Shown: in pieces, positions 1 to 8,989 of the stretch
Numbering within the stretch: the first letter of the stretch is position 1
How the letters are laid out: each line of letters begins with the position of its first letter
DNA from: Bacteroidaceae bacterium
Lineage (GTDB): Bacteria; Bacteroidota; Bacteroidia; Bacteroidales; Bacteroidaceae
Direction of reading: 5' to 3'
DNA: 47,852 nt
NCBI GenBank assembly: GCA_017936265.1
Contig: JAGBFX010000012.1
Span: 1-47,852 of the forward strand
The notes under the pieces: model-generated
The model's database searches: none
What the model saw: only the letters and a program-made list of their open reading frames with translations
What the model was told of the DNA's origin: nothing
Made by a program: the position numbers and the translations under genes

Positions 1-215
1 ACTCGTTGTAAACGGATGTAAACCCTTGTCAACTATCTACACGAAATGACAAAAAATAAGCTCCGCAAATTCTCCACGTCAGAAATATGTCTCAAAAATA
101 TGTGGAAATTTGGAAACCATCAAAAAGCAGTCTGAAAGTGTAAAATTTTAGAATATATTGATAATTAAAGGTTTATGTTTGGTTATTTCTGGTTGTTTTT
201 GGTTGTTTTGGGCTT
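1..215. other. AT-rich non-coding edge of window
   Basis: No gene is visible. The stretch is AT-rich and lies beyond the stop codon of the leucine-rich repeat gene on the minus strand. It could hold the rest of a longer repeat gene that was cut short, but no continuation of the repeat is recognisable in this piece. Confidence 0.4.
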
Positions 216-1400
216 CTAAATACAGTTCTTGAACGCATCACTTCCAATGCTTGTGACGCTGTTGGGGATTGTGACACTTGTAAGGCCAGAGCAACCAGAA
301 AACGCACTACTTCCAATGCTTGTAACGCTATTAGGGATTGTTATGCTTGTAAGCCCCCTACAGGAAGAGAACGCATCACTTCCAATGCTTGTGACACCGT
401 TGGGGATTTCAATACTTGCAAGCCCTGTGCAACCAGAGAACGCATCACTTCCAATGCTTGTGACGCTGTTGCCGATTGTTACGCGTGTAAGGCCAGAGCA
501 ACTTTTGAACGCATTTTCCCCAATGCTTGTTACATTATTGCCGATTGTTACACTCTTGAGTGTTTTTATATTATAAAATGGCGAATAACCATAGCTGGAA
601 GATGTGCCATAAGACAAGTCACGTCCTAAATACAATGTTTCCAATGGACAAACATAGAATAGCCCTTCATCATTAGTACTATTATATCTTAAAGACAATG
701 TCTCACCACCATCCTCAATGCGTAATTCTTTAAGGTTAGTGCAATCAAAGAACGCACTATAGCCAATGTTTGTCACGCTGTTAGGAATTGTGACACTTGT
801 AAGGCCAAAGCAATTAGAGAACGCATAATCCCCAATGCTTGTTACACTATTGCCGATTGTTACACTCTTGAGTGTTTCTATATTATAAAATGGCGAATAA
901 CCATATCTGGAACCTGCGTCATAAGATAAATTGCGGCCTAAATACAAAGTCTCCAATGGACAATCATAGAATAGTCCTTTACCAATTTCATAATAGTTAC
1001 TAGCATAATAATTATACCCTAAAGATAAAGTTTCATTTCCATCCTCAATGCGTAATTCTTTAAGGCTTGTGCAACCATCGAACGCACAATCTTCAATGCT
1101 TGTCACGCTGTTAGGGATTATTACGCTTGTAAGGCCAGAGCAATTATAGAACGCATCGCGTCCAATGCTTGTAACGGCATAAGTTATGCCATTGCTGATA
1201 ACTGATGAAGGGATATCAACTCTACCTGTATATTCATTTGAATAACTACTACAACTATTTCCTCTGTAAGTTACTTCAACAGTCTTTTCCTCTTCAGATA
1301 AAATATTGTAGTAAATCCCACCCACCTCAAAATCGTGGGCCATTGCAACTGTTGCAACCATCAACAGCAATGCAGTAAATAAGTGTTTTAATGTTTTCAT
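216..1400 (-). CDS. BspA-type leucine-rich repeat surface protein
   Basis: The protein (about 394 residues) has an N-terminal signal peptide (MKTLKHLFTALLLMVATVAMA) and then BspA/Treponema-type leucine-rich repeats of about 23 residues with the core SDAFSGCSGLTSVTIPNSVT. Two larger modules are duplicated inside it: each has LKELRIEDG, then ETLSL, a GLFYxCPLETLYLGR segment and a YGYSPFYNI segment. Family members are exported or surface proteins linked to adhesion and binding; the ligand here is unknown. ATG 1400 is chosen over ATG 1418 because it puts the signal peptide at the N-terminus. The protein stops abruptly after DAFKNCI, in the middle of a repeat, with no C-terminal sorting domain, so it may be truncated. 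The gene is more AT-rich than the core genes and follows the 153-residue gene closely, suggesting co-transcription. Confidence 0.88.
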   Translation of the reverse strand: MKTLKHLFTALLLMVATVAMAHDFEVGGIYYNILSEEEKTVEVTYRGNSCSSYSNEYTGRVDIPSSVISNGITYAVTSIGRDAFYNCSGLTSVIIPNSVTSIEDCAFDGCTSLKELRIEDGNETLSLGYNYYASNYYEIGKGLFYDCPLETLYLGRNLSYDAGSRYGYSPFYNIETLKSVTIGNSVTSIGDYAFSNCFGLTSVTIPNSVTNIGYSAFFDCTNLKELRIEDGGETLSLRYNSTNDEGLFYVCPLETLYLGRDLSYGTSSSYGYSPFYNIKTLKSVTIGNNVTSIGENAFKSCSGLTRVTIGNSVTSIGSDAFSGCTGLASIEIPNGVTSIGSDAFSSCRGLTSITIPNSVTSIGSSAFSGCSGLTSVTIPNSVTSIGSDAFKNCI

Positions 1401-1411
1401 AATTGTATTAT

Positions 1412-1873
1412 TTAGCATTGTTCATCTAGTACAATCTTTTCTATCTCTTTATCTATCATTGTTTTTATAGTTTCAAGACGCCAGTATAGGTATTTATCTT
1501 TTGATGTTATAACTTTTTTAAATGGGAAGTCTGAATATTCTGGAATTTTATAAATGTCTGACACGTCTAAGGATAATGCATATGCACAGAAGACATAATG
1601 TACTTCAACTTTATTGACACAGTTCTTCTCTTTATTGTTTATTATTGTTATATTAGATAATGTGACGTCACTATCTTTTTCAATTACATCAAAATACGCT
1701 AAAAATGCCACCTTGTCTCCATTATTCTTTACATATCTAACATAAGCATAGGACTGATTACCATATTCAGACATTTTCTTATTGTAAATCCCTGAATAAT
1801 TGTCCATTAATTTAAAAAGGCAATAACAATCTTCGTTGTCTGCTTTCTGTTCATGGTAAATATTTTCTTCCAT
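1412..1873 (-). CDS. Hypothetical protein, 153 residues
   Basis: I do not recognise this protein. It has no signal peptide or membrane segment, is rich in Lys, Asp, Asn and Tyr, and carries scattered Cys residues, so it is probably cytoplasmic. It lies directly upstream of the leucine-rich repeat gene on the same strand; the gap is 11 nt if that gene starts at ATG 1400. Base composition is AT-rich like that neighbour, and together they look like an acquired patch. It starts about 50 nt downstream of the terminator-like end of the structured RNA, so its transcription would need readthrough or its own weak promoter. Confidence 0.6.
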   Translation of the reverse strand: MEENIYHEQKADNEDCYCLFKLMDNYSGIYNKKMSEYGNQSYAYVRYVKNNGDKVAFLAYFDVIEKDSDVTLSNITIINNKEKNCVNKVEVHYVFCAYALSLDVSDIYKIPEYSDFPFKKVITSKDKYLYWRLETIKTMIDKEIEKIVLDEQC

Positions 1874-1920
1874 AACAAAAGGATTATCTCCCCCACCCGC
1901 TCCCTGAGCAAGGATTATAA

Positions 1921-2162
1921 CAAAAAGAAGGCGTGGGAACTTTGCTATTATTCAACTGAGGCTCTGGAATGCCCGTCATATATAATAAGCAAAGCCCACG
2001 CCGAATGTATGCAGTATACCAAGAACTGGTATATATACAACATTGACGTGGGCGTTTCTTGCTCATTATCCATATGACTTAAATTTTCCAGATTTCAGTT
2101 GAGGATAATTTTGCTAAACGCCCTATAACTAATATGTCTGCCAGTGAAGGCCATTCACTGAC
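1921..2162 (-). ncRNA. Candidate structured RNA or attenuator leader, about 240 nt
   Basis: On the minus strand a Bacteroidota promoter fires just upstream. The transcript would begin with a 7-bp hairpin (CAGTGAA/TTCACTG, 2160-2142). Four segments follow: 1 (about 2122-2090, GGGCGTTTAGC then ATTATCC), 2 (2071-2048, GGATAATGAGC then AAACGCCCACG), 3 (about 2010-1983, CGGCGTGGGCTTTGCTTATT) and 4 (about 1953-1929, AATAATAGCAAAG then CCCACGCC). Segments 1:2 and 3:4 can pair, or 2:3 and 1:4 can pair to give one imperfect hairpin of about 195 nt. Segment 4 is followed by TTCTTTTTG, so 3:4 looks like an intrinsic terminator. A 41-codon ORF (2073-1948, starts MDNEQETP) spans segments 2-4. It may be an independent RNA (the single long hairpin recalls 6S RNA) or an attenuating leader for the genes below. 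Confidence 0.55.
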
Positions 2163-2166
2163 AATG

Positions 2167-2198
2167 CAAAAGTAGTCAATAGGGGTCAAGAATGCAAG
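2167..2198 (-). promoter_or_regulatory. Bacteroidota-type promoter for the structured RNA
   Basis: On the minus strand TACTTTTG (2174-2167, followed by C) matches the -7 consensus TAnnTTTG. Exactly 20 nt upstream is CTTG (2198-2195), a one-mismatch -33 element (consensus TTTG). Transcription would begin near 2160, at the first hairpin of the RNA. Confidence 0.6.
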
Positions 2199-2334
2199 AA
2201 ACTATAAAAATTTAATTTTAGTGCTTGTATATCAGCTATTGACAACAAATATAGTCTAATAGACAGCAATGCGAGTTGTTGTTTTACAACTTTTTACAGC
2301 AAATGCACAAAAATTTTTAATTCCAGGCACCAGC

Positions 2335-2433
2335 ACATTGACAGCACTCGCTAACCGCGACCCACGCGGCACGAATTACTCCGTGCTACGCGTGACCAAT
2401 CGCTGCTCGCACTGTCGATGTTACAAGTAACAT
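2335..2433. repeat. Structured intergenic repeat, copy 1
   Basis: Outer arms ACATTGACAG (2335-2344) and CTGTCGATGT (2412-2421) pair with one mismatch. They enclose an inner hairpin with arms around CACGCGGCACG and CCGTGCTACGCGTG. Immediately after comes a small hairpin, ATGTTAC-AA-GTAACAT (2418-2433). Copies at 34751-34835 and 32785-32830 keep the same architecture with different paired bases. Confidence 0.65.
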
Positions 2434-3014
2434 TACACTTTTGTACCCCTCCGCCTTCGGCACCTCCCCTACAGGGGAGGAGTTTGTTACAACAAAGTGG
2501 CAACGGTTAGCATCGGTAATTCCAATGATAACCGGCACCGTTAAATTCCACAGTTTGAACCTGTTTGATTTTTGGAAAAAGTGCGAGGCCTGTTTGACCG
2601 CTAGTTACACGATTGCTTGCAAGCGGGTAACTGAGGGAGTCCCGCAGCACCCAAAAATCAACAGAAAGTTCAAGCGGCAAGACCTCTTTGACTGAAAGAT
2701 GTCGCTTGCGACTCTTGAACAAAAAAGAGGTAGACTGGAATTTCCGTGTGCCGGGACCTTTTGCGTACTTTTCAGTCATGAAAAGTATGTGATAGAACGA
2801 CAACAAGAAGAATAAACGACAACAGATTAAGGGTAAAACAAACCAAGGAATAACAGCTTTATTTAGTTGAGTTATTTCGTCCACACGAAATTTCTACTGA
2901 ACCAGCATCACTTATTTCAACAATTTTCCTCAAAAATCCATTTCTATTTGAATGAATTAATCTAAATTTACAAAAACTATACTCAGACTTATATATTAAC
3001 CAAAAGTAAAAGAT
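2434..3014. other. Non-coding spacer before hppA
   Basis: I see no convincing gene in these 580 nt. Open frames exist on both strands (for example 2441-2695 plus and 2884-2507 minus) but have no recognisable family, no start context and skewed composition. The stretch holds short inverted repeats (CTCCCCTACAGGGGAG near 2463) and resembles repetitive intergenic DNA. The final 100 nt are AT-rich and must contain the hppA promoter, but I see no strong TAnnTTTG match. Confidence 0.4.
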
Positions 3015-5216
3015 ATGGATTACAATGTTCTATTCTGGTTTGTGCCTGCGGCATCGTTGCTGGCACTTACCTTTGCCTGGTATTTCTACAGGCAGATGAA
3101 GAAAGAGAGTGAAGGTACCGAACGCATGGCATACATTGCCGAGGCAGTGCGTAAAGGTGCAATGGCTTATCTGAAGCAGCAGTACAAGGTTGTGACAATA
3201 GTATTTGTCTCTCTCGCACTGATTTTTGCCATTATGGCCTATGTATTCAAAATCCAGAACGAGTGGGTGCCTTTCGCATTCCTTACCGGTGGTCTCTTCA
3301 GCGGATTGTCGGGCTTTCTGGGCATGAAGACCGCTACATACGCATCGGCACGTACTGCCAACGCTGCACGCTCTTCAATGAACAGCGGTCTGCGCATGGC
3401 ATTCAGGAGCGGCGCTGTCATGGGCCTTGTTGTGGTAGGCCTGGGTTTGCTCGATATCTCGGTGTGGTATCTCATCCTTGACAGCTTTATTCCTGCCGAC
3501 ATTAACGACACCGGCATGAAACTGTGTATTATCACAACCACAATGCTTACATTCGGTATGGGTGCATCGACACAGGCCCTCTTTGCCCGTGTGGGTGGCG
3601 GTATTTACACAAAAGCCGCCGACGTTGGTGCCGACCTTGTTGGAAAGACTGAATACAACATCCCCGAGGATGACCCGCGTAACCCTGCCACCATTGCCGA
3701 CAATGTGGGCGACAATGTGGGCGACGTGGCCGGCATGGGCGCCGACCTGTACGAGAGCTATTGCGGCTCTATCCTCTCATCGGCAGCTCTTGGTGCCGCG
3801 GCCTTCGCTGCCGACGGTTCGGCAATGCAGACCAAGGCAGTCTTTGCTCCTATGCTCATTGCGGCAGTTGGTATAGTACTATCTATAATAGGTATATTCT
3901 CGGTTCGCACAAAGGAGAATGCCGACATCAAGAGCCTCATCGGTGCGTTGTCACGTGGTACAAACCTCTCTTCGCTGCTGATTGTAGCTGCCACATTCGC
4001 AATATTGTATATGCTTGGCATTGAGAACTGGGTTGGCTTGTCATTGGCAGTGGTTGTAGGTCTCTTGGTAGGTATCGTCATCGGCCGCTCTACCGAGTAT
4101 TACACATCACAGTCTTATGCTCCCACACGCAAGGTTTCCGAGGCCGGAAAAACCGGCCCTGCAACAGTAATCATCTCGGGTATGGGATTGGGCATGTTGT
4201 CAACAGCTATCCCTGTGCTCTCAGTAGTTGTGGGAATCATCCTGTCTTACCTGCTTGCTACAGGCTTTGAGCTTGGTGCCGAGCATGTATCTTTGGGTCT
4301 GTACGGTATTGCCATTGCATCGGTAGGTATGCTCTCTACATTGGGTATCACATTGGCTACAGATGCTTACGGCCCTATCGCCGACAATGCCGGCGGTAAC
4401 GCCGAGATGAGCGGTCTTGAGCCTGAGGTACGCCGTCGTACCGATGCGCTCGACTCGCTGGGCAACACTACAGCCGCTACAGGCAAGGGGTTTGCAATCG
4501 GTTCAGCAGCGCTCACTGCACTTGCCCTTCTTGCATCATACATTGAAGAGATAAGGATTGCTCTGGAGCGCACCAACCCCGATGTGCTTATCAACGGCAA
4601 GCCTCTCATGAGTGCAAACATCGTGGACTTCATGCACTATTATGACGTGACCCTGATGAATCCTATGGTGCTTTGCGGTATCTTTGTAGGTGCAATGATG
4701 TCGTTCCTGTTCTGCGGTCTTACAATGAATGCTGTGGGTCGTGCTGCACAGAAGATGGTATCTGAGGTACGCCGCCAGTTCAGCGAAATCAAGGGTATCC
4801 TCGAAGGAAAGACCGAGCCCGACTACTCTCGCTGCGTAGAGATTTCGACACGCGGTGCACAGCAGGAGATGATACTTCCTTCACTGCTCGCCATTGCGGC
4901 TCCAATCATCACAGGTGTGGTACTTGGCGTTCCTGGTGTCATTGGTCTTCTTATCGGTAGCTTGTCATCGGGATTCCTGTTGGCAGTATTCCTTGCCAAT
5001 GCCGGAGGTGCATGGGACAACGCGAAGAAATATGTCGAGGAGGGTAACTTCGGCGGCAAGGGCAGCGACACGCACAAGGCTACCGTTGTAGGCGACACTG
5101 TCGGCGACCCATGCAAGGATACATCGGGACCGAGCCTTAACATTCTTATTAAGCTTATGAGCATGGTAGCCATTGTTATGGCAGGCCTGACTCTTGCATT
5201 TAACCTGATAGGATAA
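3015..5216 (+). CDS. hppA: Membrane-bound ion-pumping pyrophosphatase, K+-dependent type
   Basis: This 733-residue polytopic membrane protein hydrolyses pyrophosphate and uses the energy to pump H+ and/or Na+ across the cytoplasmic membrane. The substrate-site motif [11 protein letters not shown] starts at about residue 203, and the Mg-PPi-binding stretch [19 protein letters not shown] starts at about 219. A second Asp-rich site near the C-terminus ([15 protein letters not shown]) is also intact. [10 protein letters not shown] at 483-492 has Ala where K+-independent enzymes have Lys, marking the K+-stimulated class. Members of that class from Bacteroides have been reported to move both Na+ and H+, so the coupling ion cannot be fixed from sequence alone. 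Length is normal. The gene is monocistronic, with a strong terminator 50 nt downstream. Confidence 0.97.
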   Translation: MDYNVLFWFVPAASLLALTFAWYFYRQMKKESEGTERMAYIAEAVRKGAMAYLKQQYKVVTIVFVSLALIFAIMAYVFKIQNEWVPFAFLTGGLFSGLSGFLGMKTATYASARTANAARSSMNSGLRMAFRSGAVMGLVVVGLGLLDISVWYLILDSFIPADINDTGMKLCIITTTMLTFGMGASTQALFARVGGGIYTKAADVGADLVGKTEYNIPEDDPRNPATIADNVGDNVGDVAGMGADLYESYCGSILSSAALGAAAFAADGSAMQTKAVFAPMLIAAVGIVLSIIGIFSVRTKENADIKSLIGALSRGTNLSSLLIVAATFAILYMLGIENWVGLSLAVVVGLLVGIVIGRSTEYYTSQSYAPTRKVSEAGKTGPATVIISGMGLGMLSTAIPVLSVVVGIILSYLLATGFELGAEHVSLGLYGIAIASVGMLSTLGITLATDAYGPIADNAGGNAEMSGLEPEVRRRTDALDSLGNTTAATGKGFAIGSAALTALALLASYIEEIRIALERTNPDVLINGKPLMSANIVDFMHYYDVTLMNPMVLCGIFVGAMMSFLFCGLTMNAVGRAAQKMVSEVRRQFSEIKGILEGKTEPDYSRCVEISTRGAQQEMILPSLLAIAAPIITGVVLGVPGVIGLLIGSLSSGFLLAVFLANAGGAWDNAKKYVEEGNFGGKGSDTHKATVVGDTVGDPCKDTSGPSLNILIKLMSMVAIVMAGLTLAFNLIG

Positions 5217-5265
5217 GTATTACACAGAGGTCTGTAAATACACAGGCTTTTCAACAAACCTATAG

Positions 5266-5304
5266 TGGGTGTATCAAAAAATAATTTGATACACCCACAT
5301 TTTT
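5266..5304 (+). terminator. Intrinsic terminator of hppA
   Basis: A perfect 13-bp stem (TGGGTGTATCAAA / TTTGATACACCCA, loop AATAAT... 6 nt) is followed by CATTTTTAT. It lies between hppA and cyuA. Confidence 0.85.
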
Positions 5305-5349
5305 ATAAAAAAAGAGTACCTTTGAAGTCGACATAAACAGAAAACAGTT

Positions 5350-6636
5350 ATGCTTCCGATAGAAACACGAAACGAGATTATAGGATTACTGAAACGAGAG
5401 GTTGTACCCGCAATGGGATGTACCGAGCCTGTTGCTGTGTCGTTGTGTACGGCCAAGGCTGTGGAGATTCTGGGTTGCGTGCCACAGCGCATTGAAGTAA
5501 GACTCAGCCCTAACGTGCTGAAGAACGCTATGGGAGTAGGAATCCCGGGCACAGGAATGGTAGGCTTGCCCATAGCCATAGCTCTTGGCGCATTGGTAGG
5601 ACGCAGTGAATATAGCCTGGAGGTACTGAAAGATACCACACCGCAGGCTGTGGAACAAGGAAGACGCATGATTGAGGAGAAGCGCATAAACGTATCCCTC
5701 AAAGAGGGCGCATGCGACGTGCTGCACATTGAGGTCGAGGCGGCAACCGACACCGACAGGGCTGTTGCCGTAATATCGGGCAGCCATACGAACTTCGTAT
5801 TCCTGCAGCGTAACGATGAGGTGCTTCTGGACAACAACAGAGCGAAAGACGCTGTCAGTGAAAATGCAGCAGATGTAGAGCTATCTATGCGCAAGGTATG
5901 GGAATTCGCGATGGAGTCTCCCGTAGAGGAGCTATCCTTTATCCTCGAGGCACGCCGGTTGAACAAGAATGTTGCCGAGGAATCGCTCAAAGGCGAGTGG
6001 GGACACTGCCTTGGCCGCATAATAAGCGGTGATGCACGCAACAAGGTCTTCGGAGATACAGTATTCACAAGAATGGTCTCTTACACCTCGGCTGCATGTG
6101 ACGCACGCATGGGCGGTGCACAGATGCCGGTCATGAGCAACTCGGGTAGCGGTAATCAGGGCATAGCATCTACACTCCCTGTTGTCGTATATGCCGAGGA
6201 GACAAAAGCGTCAGAAGAAAGCCTTATACGCGCCTTGGTACTGAGCCACCTCACCGTTGTATACATCAAGCAGAGCCTTGGCCGTCTGTCGGCCCTGTGC
6301 GGATGCGTTGTTGCTTCAACAGGTTCCAGTTGCGGTATAACATACCTGATGGGCGGCGGATATGATGAGGTTGCAATGGCTGTAAAGAACATGGTTGCCA
6401 ACCTTACCGGTGTCATCTGTGACGGTGCCAAGCCAAGCTGCGCTCTCAAGCTTGCGAGTGCGGTATCCACCGCAATGTTCTCATCTGTCATGGCAATGGA
6501 GCACCATTGCGTGACATCACTCGAGGGCATTGTCGATGATGACGTGGACAAGTCGATAAGAAACCTGACATCTATCGGTTCTCAAGGCATGCAGCAGACC
6601 GACAAGATGATTCTTTCAATTATGACAAACAAGTAA
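5350..6636 (+). CDS. cyuA: L-cysteine desulfidase family protein (UPF0597/CyuA)
   Basis: The protein (428 residues) matches the UPF0597/YhaM family, whose characterised members are L-cysteine desulfidases: [4Fe-4S] enzymes that break cysteine into pyruvate, ammonia and sulfide. It begins with the family signature AMGCTEPVAVSLCTAKA (residues about 20-36). It keeps conserved Cys residues in the C-terminal half (GVICDGAKPSCALK, SSCGITYLMGG, LCGCVVAS) that are candidate cluster ligands, and a Gly-rich segment NSGSGNQGI. No signal peptide or membrane segment is present, so it is cytoplasmic. A -7 element TACCTTTG lies at 5317-5324, just after the hppA terminator, so the gene likely has its own promoter. 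Serine deamination is a possible alternative substrate activity. Confidence 0.88.
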   Translation: MLPIETRNEIIGLLKREVVPAMGCTEPVAVSLCTAKAVEILGCVPQRIEVRLSPNVLKNAMGVGIPGTGMVGLPIAIALGALVGRSEYSLEVLKDTTPQAVEQGRRMIEEKRINVSLKEGACDVLHIEVEAATDTDRAVAVISGSHTNFVFLQRNDEVLLDNNRAKDAVSENAADVELSMRKVWEFAMESPVEELSFILEARRLNKNVAEESLKGEWGHCLGRIISGDARNKVFGDTVFTRMVSYTSAACDARMGGAQMPVMSNSGSGNQGIASTLPVVVYAEETKASEESLIRALVLSHLTVVYIKQSLGRLSALCGCVVASTGSSCGITYLMGGGYDEVAMAVKNMVANLTGVICDGAKPSCALKLASAVSTAMFSSVMAMEHHCVTSLEGIVDDDVDKSIRNLTSIGSQGMQQTDKMILSIMTNK

Positions 6637-6677
6637 TTTAACGTGAATTCAATATAAACTCAACCAAATCGCGTAAC

Positions 6678-6756
6678 TGTCATCCTGACAAAGCGAAGCG
6701 GCGGAAGGATCTCTGCACCCATTCTATAGAGATGCTTCACTATGTTCAGCATGACA
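6678..6756. repeat. ATGACA-ending hairpin repeat, copy 1
   Basis: Outer arms TGTCATCCTGA and TCAGCATGACA, and inner arms GAAGGATCTCT and AGAGATGCTTC, each pair except for one central mismatch, giving a long imperfect hairpin. Related sequences are at 24192, 31329, 34698 and 39681. Confidence 0.6.
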
Positions 6757-6816
6757 AAAATGCTTTAGACAACACTTATATCGAACTCACGTTAATTTCA
6801 GTTTAGAATCAAGCAC

Positions 6817-6858
6817 AAGGAGGATGACCCATTCTATTTTGGGTCATCCTCCTTATTA
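6817..6858 (+). terminator. Intrinsic terminator-like hairpin before mnmG
   Basis: AAGGAGGATGACCC (6817-6830) pairs perfectly with GGGTCATCCTCCTT (6841-6854), loop 10 nt. The downstream tract is only ATTATA, so the U-run is weak. It most likely ends the cyuA transcript. Confidence 0.65.
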
Positions 6859-6887
6859 TAACATCACACCAAATAATTTTTTCAATT

Positions 6888-6919
6888 TTTGTGATTGACG
6901 CAAAGTTGTATTATTTTTG
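6888..6919 (+). promoter_or_regulatory. Bacteroidota-type promoter of mnmG
   Basis: TTTG (6888-6891), 20 nt, then TATTTTTG (6912-6919): a full match to TTTG-N20-TAnnTTTG. Transcription should begin near 6926, which rules out the TTG at 6917 as a start codon for mnmG. Confidence 0.75.
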
Positions 6920-6931
6920 TTGATTGGTAAT

Positions 6932-8842
6932 ATGGCGGCATGCCGCCCGATAAAAGACAAAAGAAGAGAAGTGGTTTTCAATTACGACATATTGGTTATT
7001 GGTGCCGGGCACGCAGGATGCGAGGCTGCGGCGGCTGCGGCGAACATGGGCAAGCGCACATGCCTGATGACTATTGACATGAACAAGATTGCGCAGATGA
7101 GCTGCAACCCCGCAATAGGAGGCATAGCGAAAGGACAGATTGTGCGTGAAATTGACGCACTTGGAGGATATACGGCCATTGTTACTGACCGCGCATCCAT
7201 ACAGTTCCGAATGCTCAACCGCTCAAAAGGCCCTGCAATGTGGAGCCCCCGTGCACAATGCGACAGGATGAAATTTAGCCAATATTGGCGAGAAATTCTT
7301 GAAAACACCCCGAACCTTGATATGTGGCAGGACATCGCCACCGAACTTATCGTCGAAGACGGCAAAGCCGTTGGAGTGAGGACACAGATGGGTGCGGAGT
7401 TCCGCGCCTCATGCACAATAATCACAGCGGGCACATTCCTCAACGGTCTGATGCACATAGGCAAGGTACAGATTGAGGGCGGCCGCGTAGCCGAGCCCGC
7501 CGCAAAAGGATTGACCGAGTCAATCACGGCACACGGCATAACAGCCGGACGTATGAAGACTGGCACACCGGTGCGCCTTGACAGACGCTCGATAAATCTG
7601 GAGCTGACCGAGGTTCAGGAGGGCGACAATGATTTCCACCGTTTCTCGTACAGCGACACACAACGCAGCCTGAAACAGTTACCCTGCTGGGGGTGCTACA
7701 CGAACCCCGAGGTTCACAGAATCCTGCATGACAGCCTTGCCGACTCTCCACTCTACAACGGACAAATCCAGAGCATAGGGCCACGCTACTGCCCGAGCAT
7801 TGAAACAAAGATTGTAACCTTTGCCGAGCGCGACAGGCATCTCCTGTTCCTTGAGCCCGAGGGCGAGACAACACAGGAAATTTATGTGAACGGTTTCTCA
7901 TCATCGCTCCCTATGGAGGCGCAGCTGACCGCGCTGAGGAAAATCCCCGCGCTTGAGAACGCCGTTGCCTATCGCCCAGGATACGCGATAGAGTATGACT
8001 ATTTCGACCCGACACAACTGAAGCACACCCTCGAATCAAAGATAATCGGAGGGCTATACTTCGCCGGCCAGGTAAACGGAACGACGGGATACGAAGAGGC
8101 TGCCGGTCAGGGCATCATTGCAGGAATAAACGCAGCCCTCAAGATTGACGGCAAGGAACCTTTCACTCTCCGCCGCGATGAGGCGTACATTGGCGTGCTC
8201 ATTGACGACCTTGTAACAAAAGGAGTGGATGAACCCTACCGCATGTTCACATCAAGAGCAGAATACAGGATATTGCTCCGCTCGGACAACGCCGACATGC
8301 GCCTTACCGAAAAGGCATACGGAATCGGGCTCGTGACCGAGGAGCGTTACGAGAGACTGCAAATCAAAAAGCAGAAGATTGCCAAGCTGACAGATTTCAT
8401 TGAAAACTTCTCGGTAAAGGCCGACCTAATCAATAAAGGACTCGAGGAGTTGGGCACTACCCCACTTGTTCGCGGGTGTAAGCTTGCATCAATAATCGAG
8501 CGTCCACAGGTAACGATAGAGTCGATAGCAAACTATATAAACGCTCTCAGCCGGGAGCTCGAAAAACTCGGAAACGACCGCGAAGAGATTGTAGAGGCAG
8601 CCGAGATTGAAATAAAATACCGGGGCTACATACAGCGTGAGCGTGAGCTTGCCGAGAGGATGATTCGCTTGGAGAACATACGCATCAAGGGCAAGTTCGA
8701 CTACAACAGCATAGAGTCACTTTCCACCGAGGCCCGACAGAAACTGACAGCCATAGACCCCGAAACGCTTGCGCAGGCAAGCCGCATACCGGGCGTGTCG
8801 CCAAGCGACATTAATGTGCTGCTTGTACTTGTGCGGAAATGA
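6932..8842 (+). CDS. mnmG: tRNA uridine-5-carboxymethylaminomethyl modification enzyme MnmG (GidA)
   Basis: This FAD-dependent enzyme, working with the GTPase MnmE, installs the carboxymethylaminomethyl group on wobble U34 of tRNAs. The dinucleotide fold is near the N-terminus ([16 protein letters not shown]). It is followed by the family signature [23 protein letters not shown], a redox Cys-containing segment ([10 protein letters not shown]) and the C-terminal helical domain that contacts MnmE. Length is about 630 residues, normal for the family. ATG 6932 is the first start after the promoter, but it lies only about 6 nt beyond the predicted transcription start. GTG 6971, preceded by a purine-rich AAGAAGAGAA, would give the usual short N-terminus ([11 protein letters not shown]) and is an attractive alternative. 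A parS-like palindrome follows the stop codon. Confidence 0.97.
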   Translation: MAACRPIKDKRREVVFNYDILVIGAGHAGCEAAAAAANMGKRTCLMTIDMNKIAQMSCNPAIGGIAKGQIVREIDALGGYTAIVTDRASIQFRMLNRSKGPAMWSPRAQCDRMKFSQYWREILENTPNLDMWQDIATELIVEDGKAVGVRTQMGAEFRASCTIITAGTFLNGLMHIGKVQIEGGRVAEPAAKGLTESITAHGITAGRMKTGTPVRLDRRSINLELTEVQEGDNDFHRFSYSDTQRSLKQLPCWGCYTNPEVHRILHDSLADSPLYNGQIQSIGPRYCPSIETKIVTFAERDRHLLFLEPEGETTQEIYVNGFSSSLPMEAQLTALRKIPALENAVAYRPGYAIEYDYFDPTQLKHTLESKIIGGLYFAGQVNGTTGYEEAAGQGIIAGINAALKIDGKEPFTLRRDEAYIGVLIDDLVTKGVDEPYRMFTSRAEYRILLRSDNADMRLTEKAYGIGLVTEERYERLQIKKQKIAKLTDFIENFSVKADLINKGLEELGTTPLVRGCKLASIIERPQVTIESIANYINALSRELEKLGNDREEIVEAAEIEIKYRGYIQRERELAERMIRLENIRIKGKFDYNSIESLSTEARQKLTAIDPETLAQASRIPGVSPSDINVLLVLVRK

Positions 8843-8847
8843 ACGGA

Positions 8848-8863
8848 TGTTCCACGTGGAACA
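8848..8863. promoter_or_regulatory. parS-like 16-bp palindrome
   Basis: TGTTCCACGTGGAACA is a perfect 16-bp palindrome, 5 nt after the mnmG stop. It differs at one position from the chromosomal parS consensus TGTTNCACGTGAAACA bound by ParB/Spo0J. In many bacteria parS sites and gidA/mnmG both lie close to oriC. Confidence 0.6.
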
Positions 8864-8989
8864 ACGCCTTAAAACAACAACCACGGTGGGGTTAAAACCG
8901 GAAACCAAAAGTTTGGCAACCATTAGCCCCCTTAGTAGCCCTTAAACGTTAAACATTAAACACTAAAATTAAACCATAACAACACAGTC

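Noticed and set aside
229-576. Open frame of 115 codons on the plus strand with repeated ASLPMLVTLLGIV-like segments
   Set aside because: It is the antisense shadow of the leucine-rich repeats; the repetition reflects the repeats on the other strand.
1884-2066. 60-codon minus-strand frame beginning MSKKRPRQCC
   Set aside because: It overlaps the strongly paired RNA segments in another frame than the 41-codon ORF, has no family, and ends in the terminator; it is better explained by the RNA structure.
2441-2884. Frames of 84 (plus) and 125 (minus) codons in the spacer before hppA
   Set aside because: Neither has recognisable domains or start signals, they overlap each other, and the DNA has short palindromes typical of intergenic repeats.
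6917-6931. TTG 6917 as the mnmG start
   Set aside because: It lies inside the -7 promoter element and upstream of the predicted transcription start.
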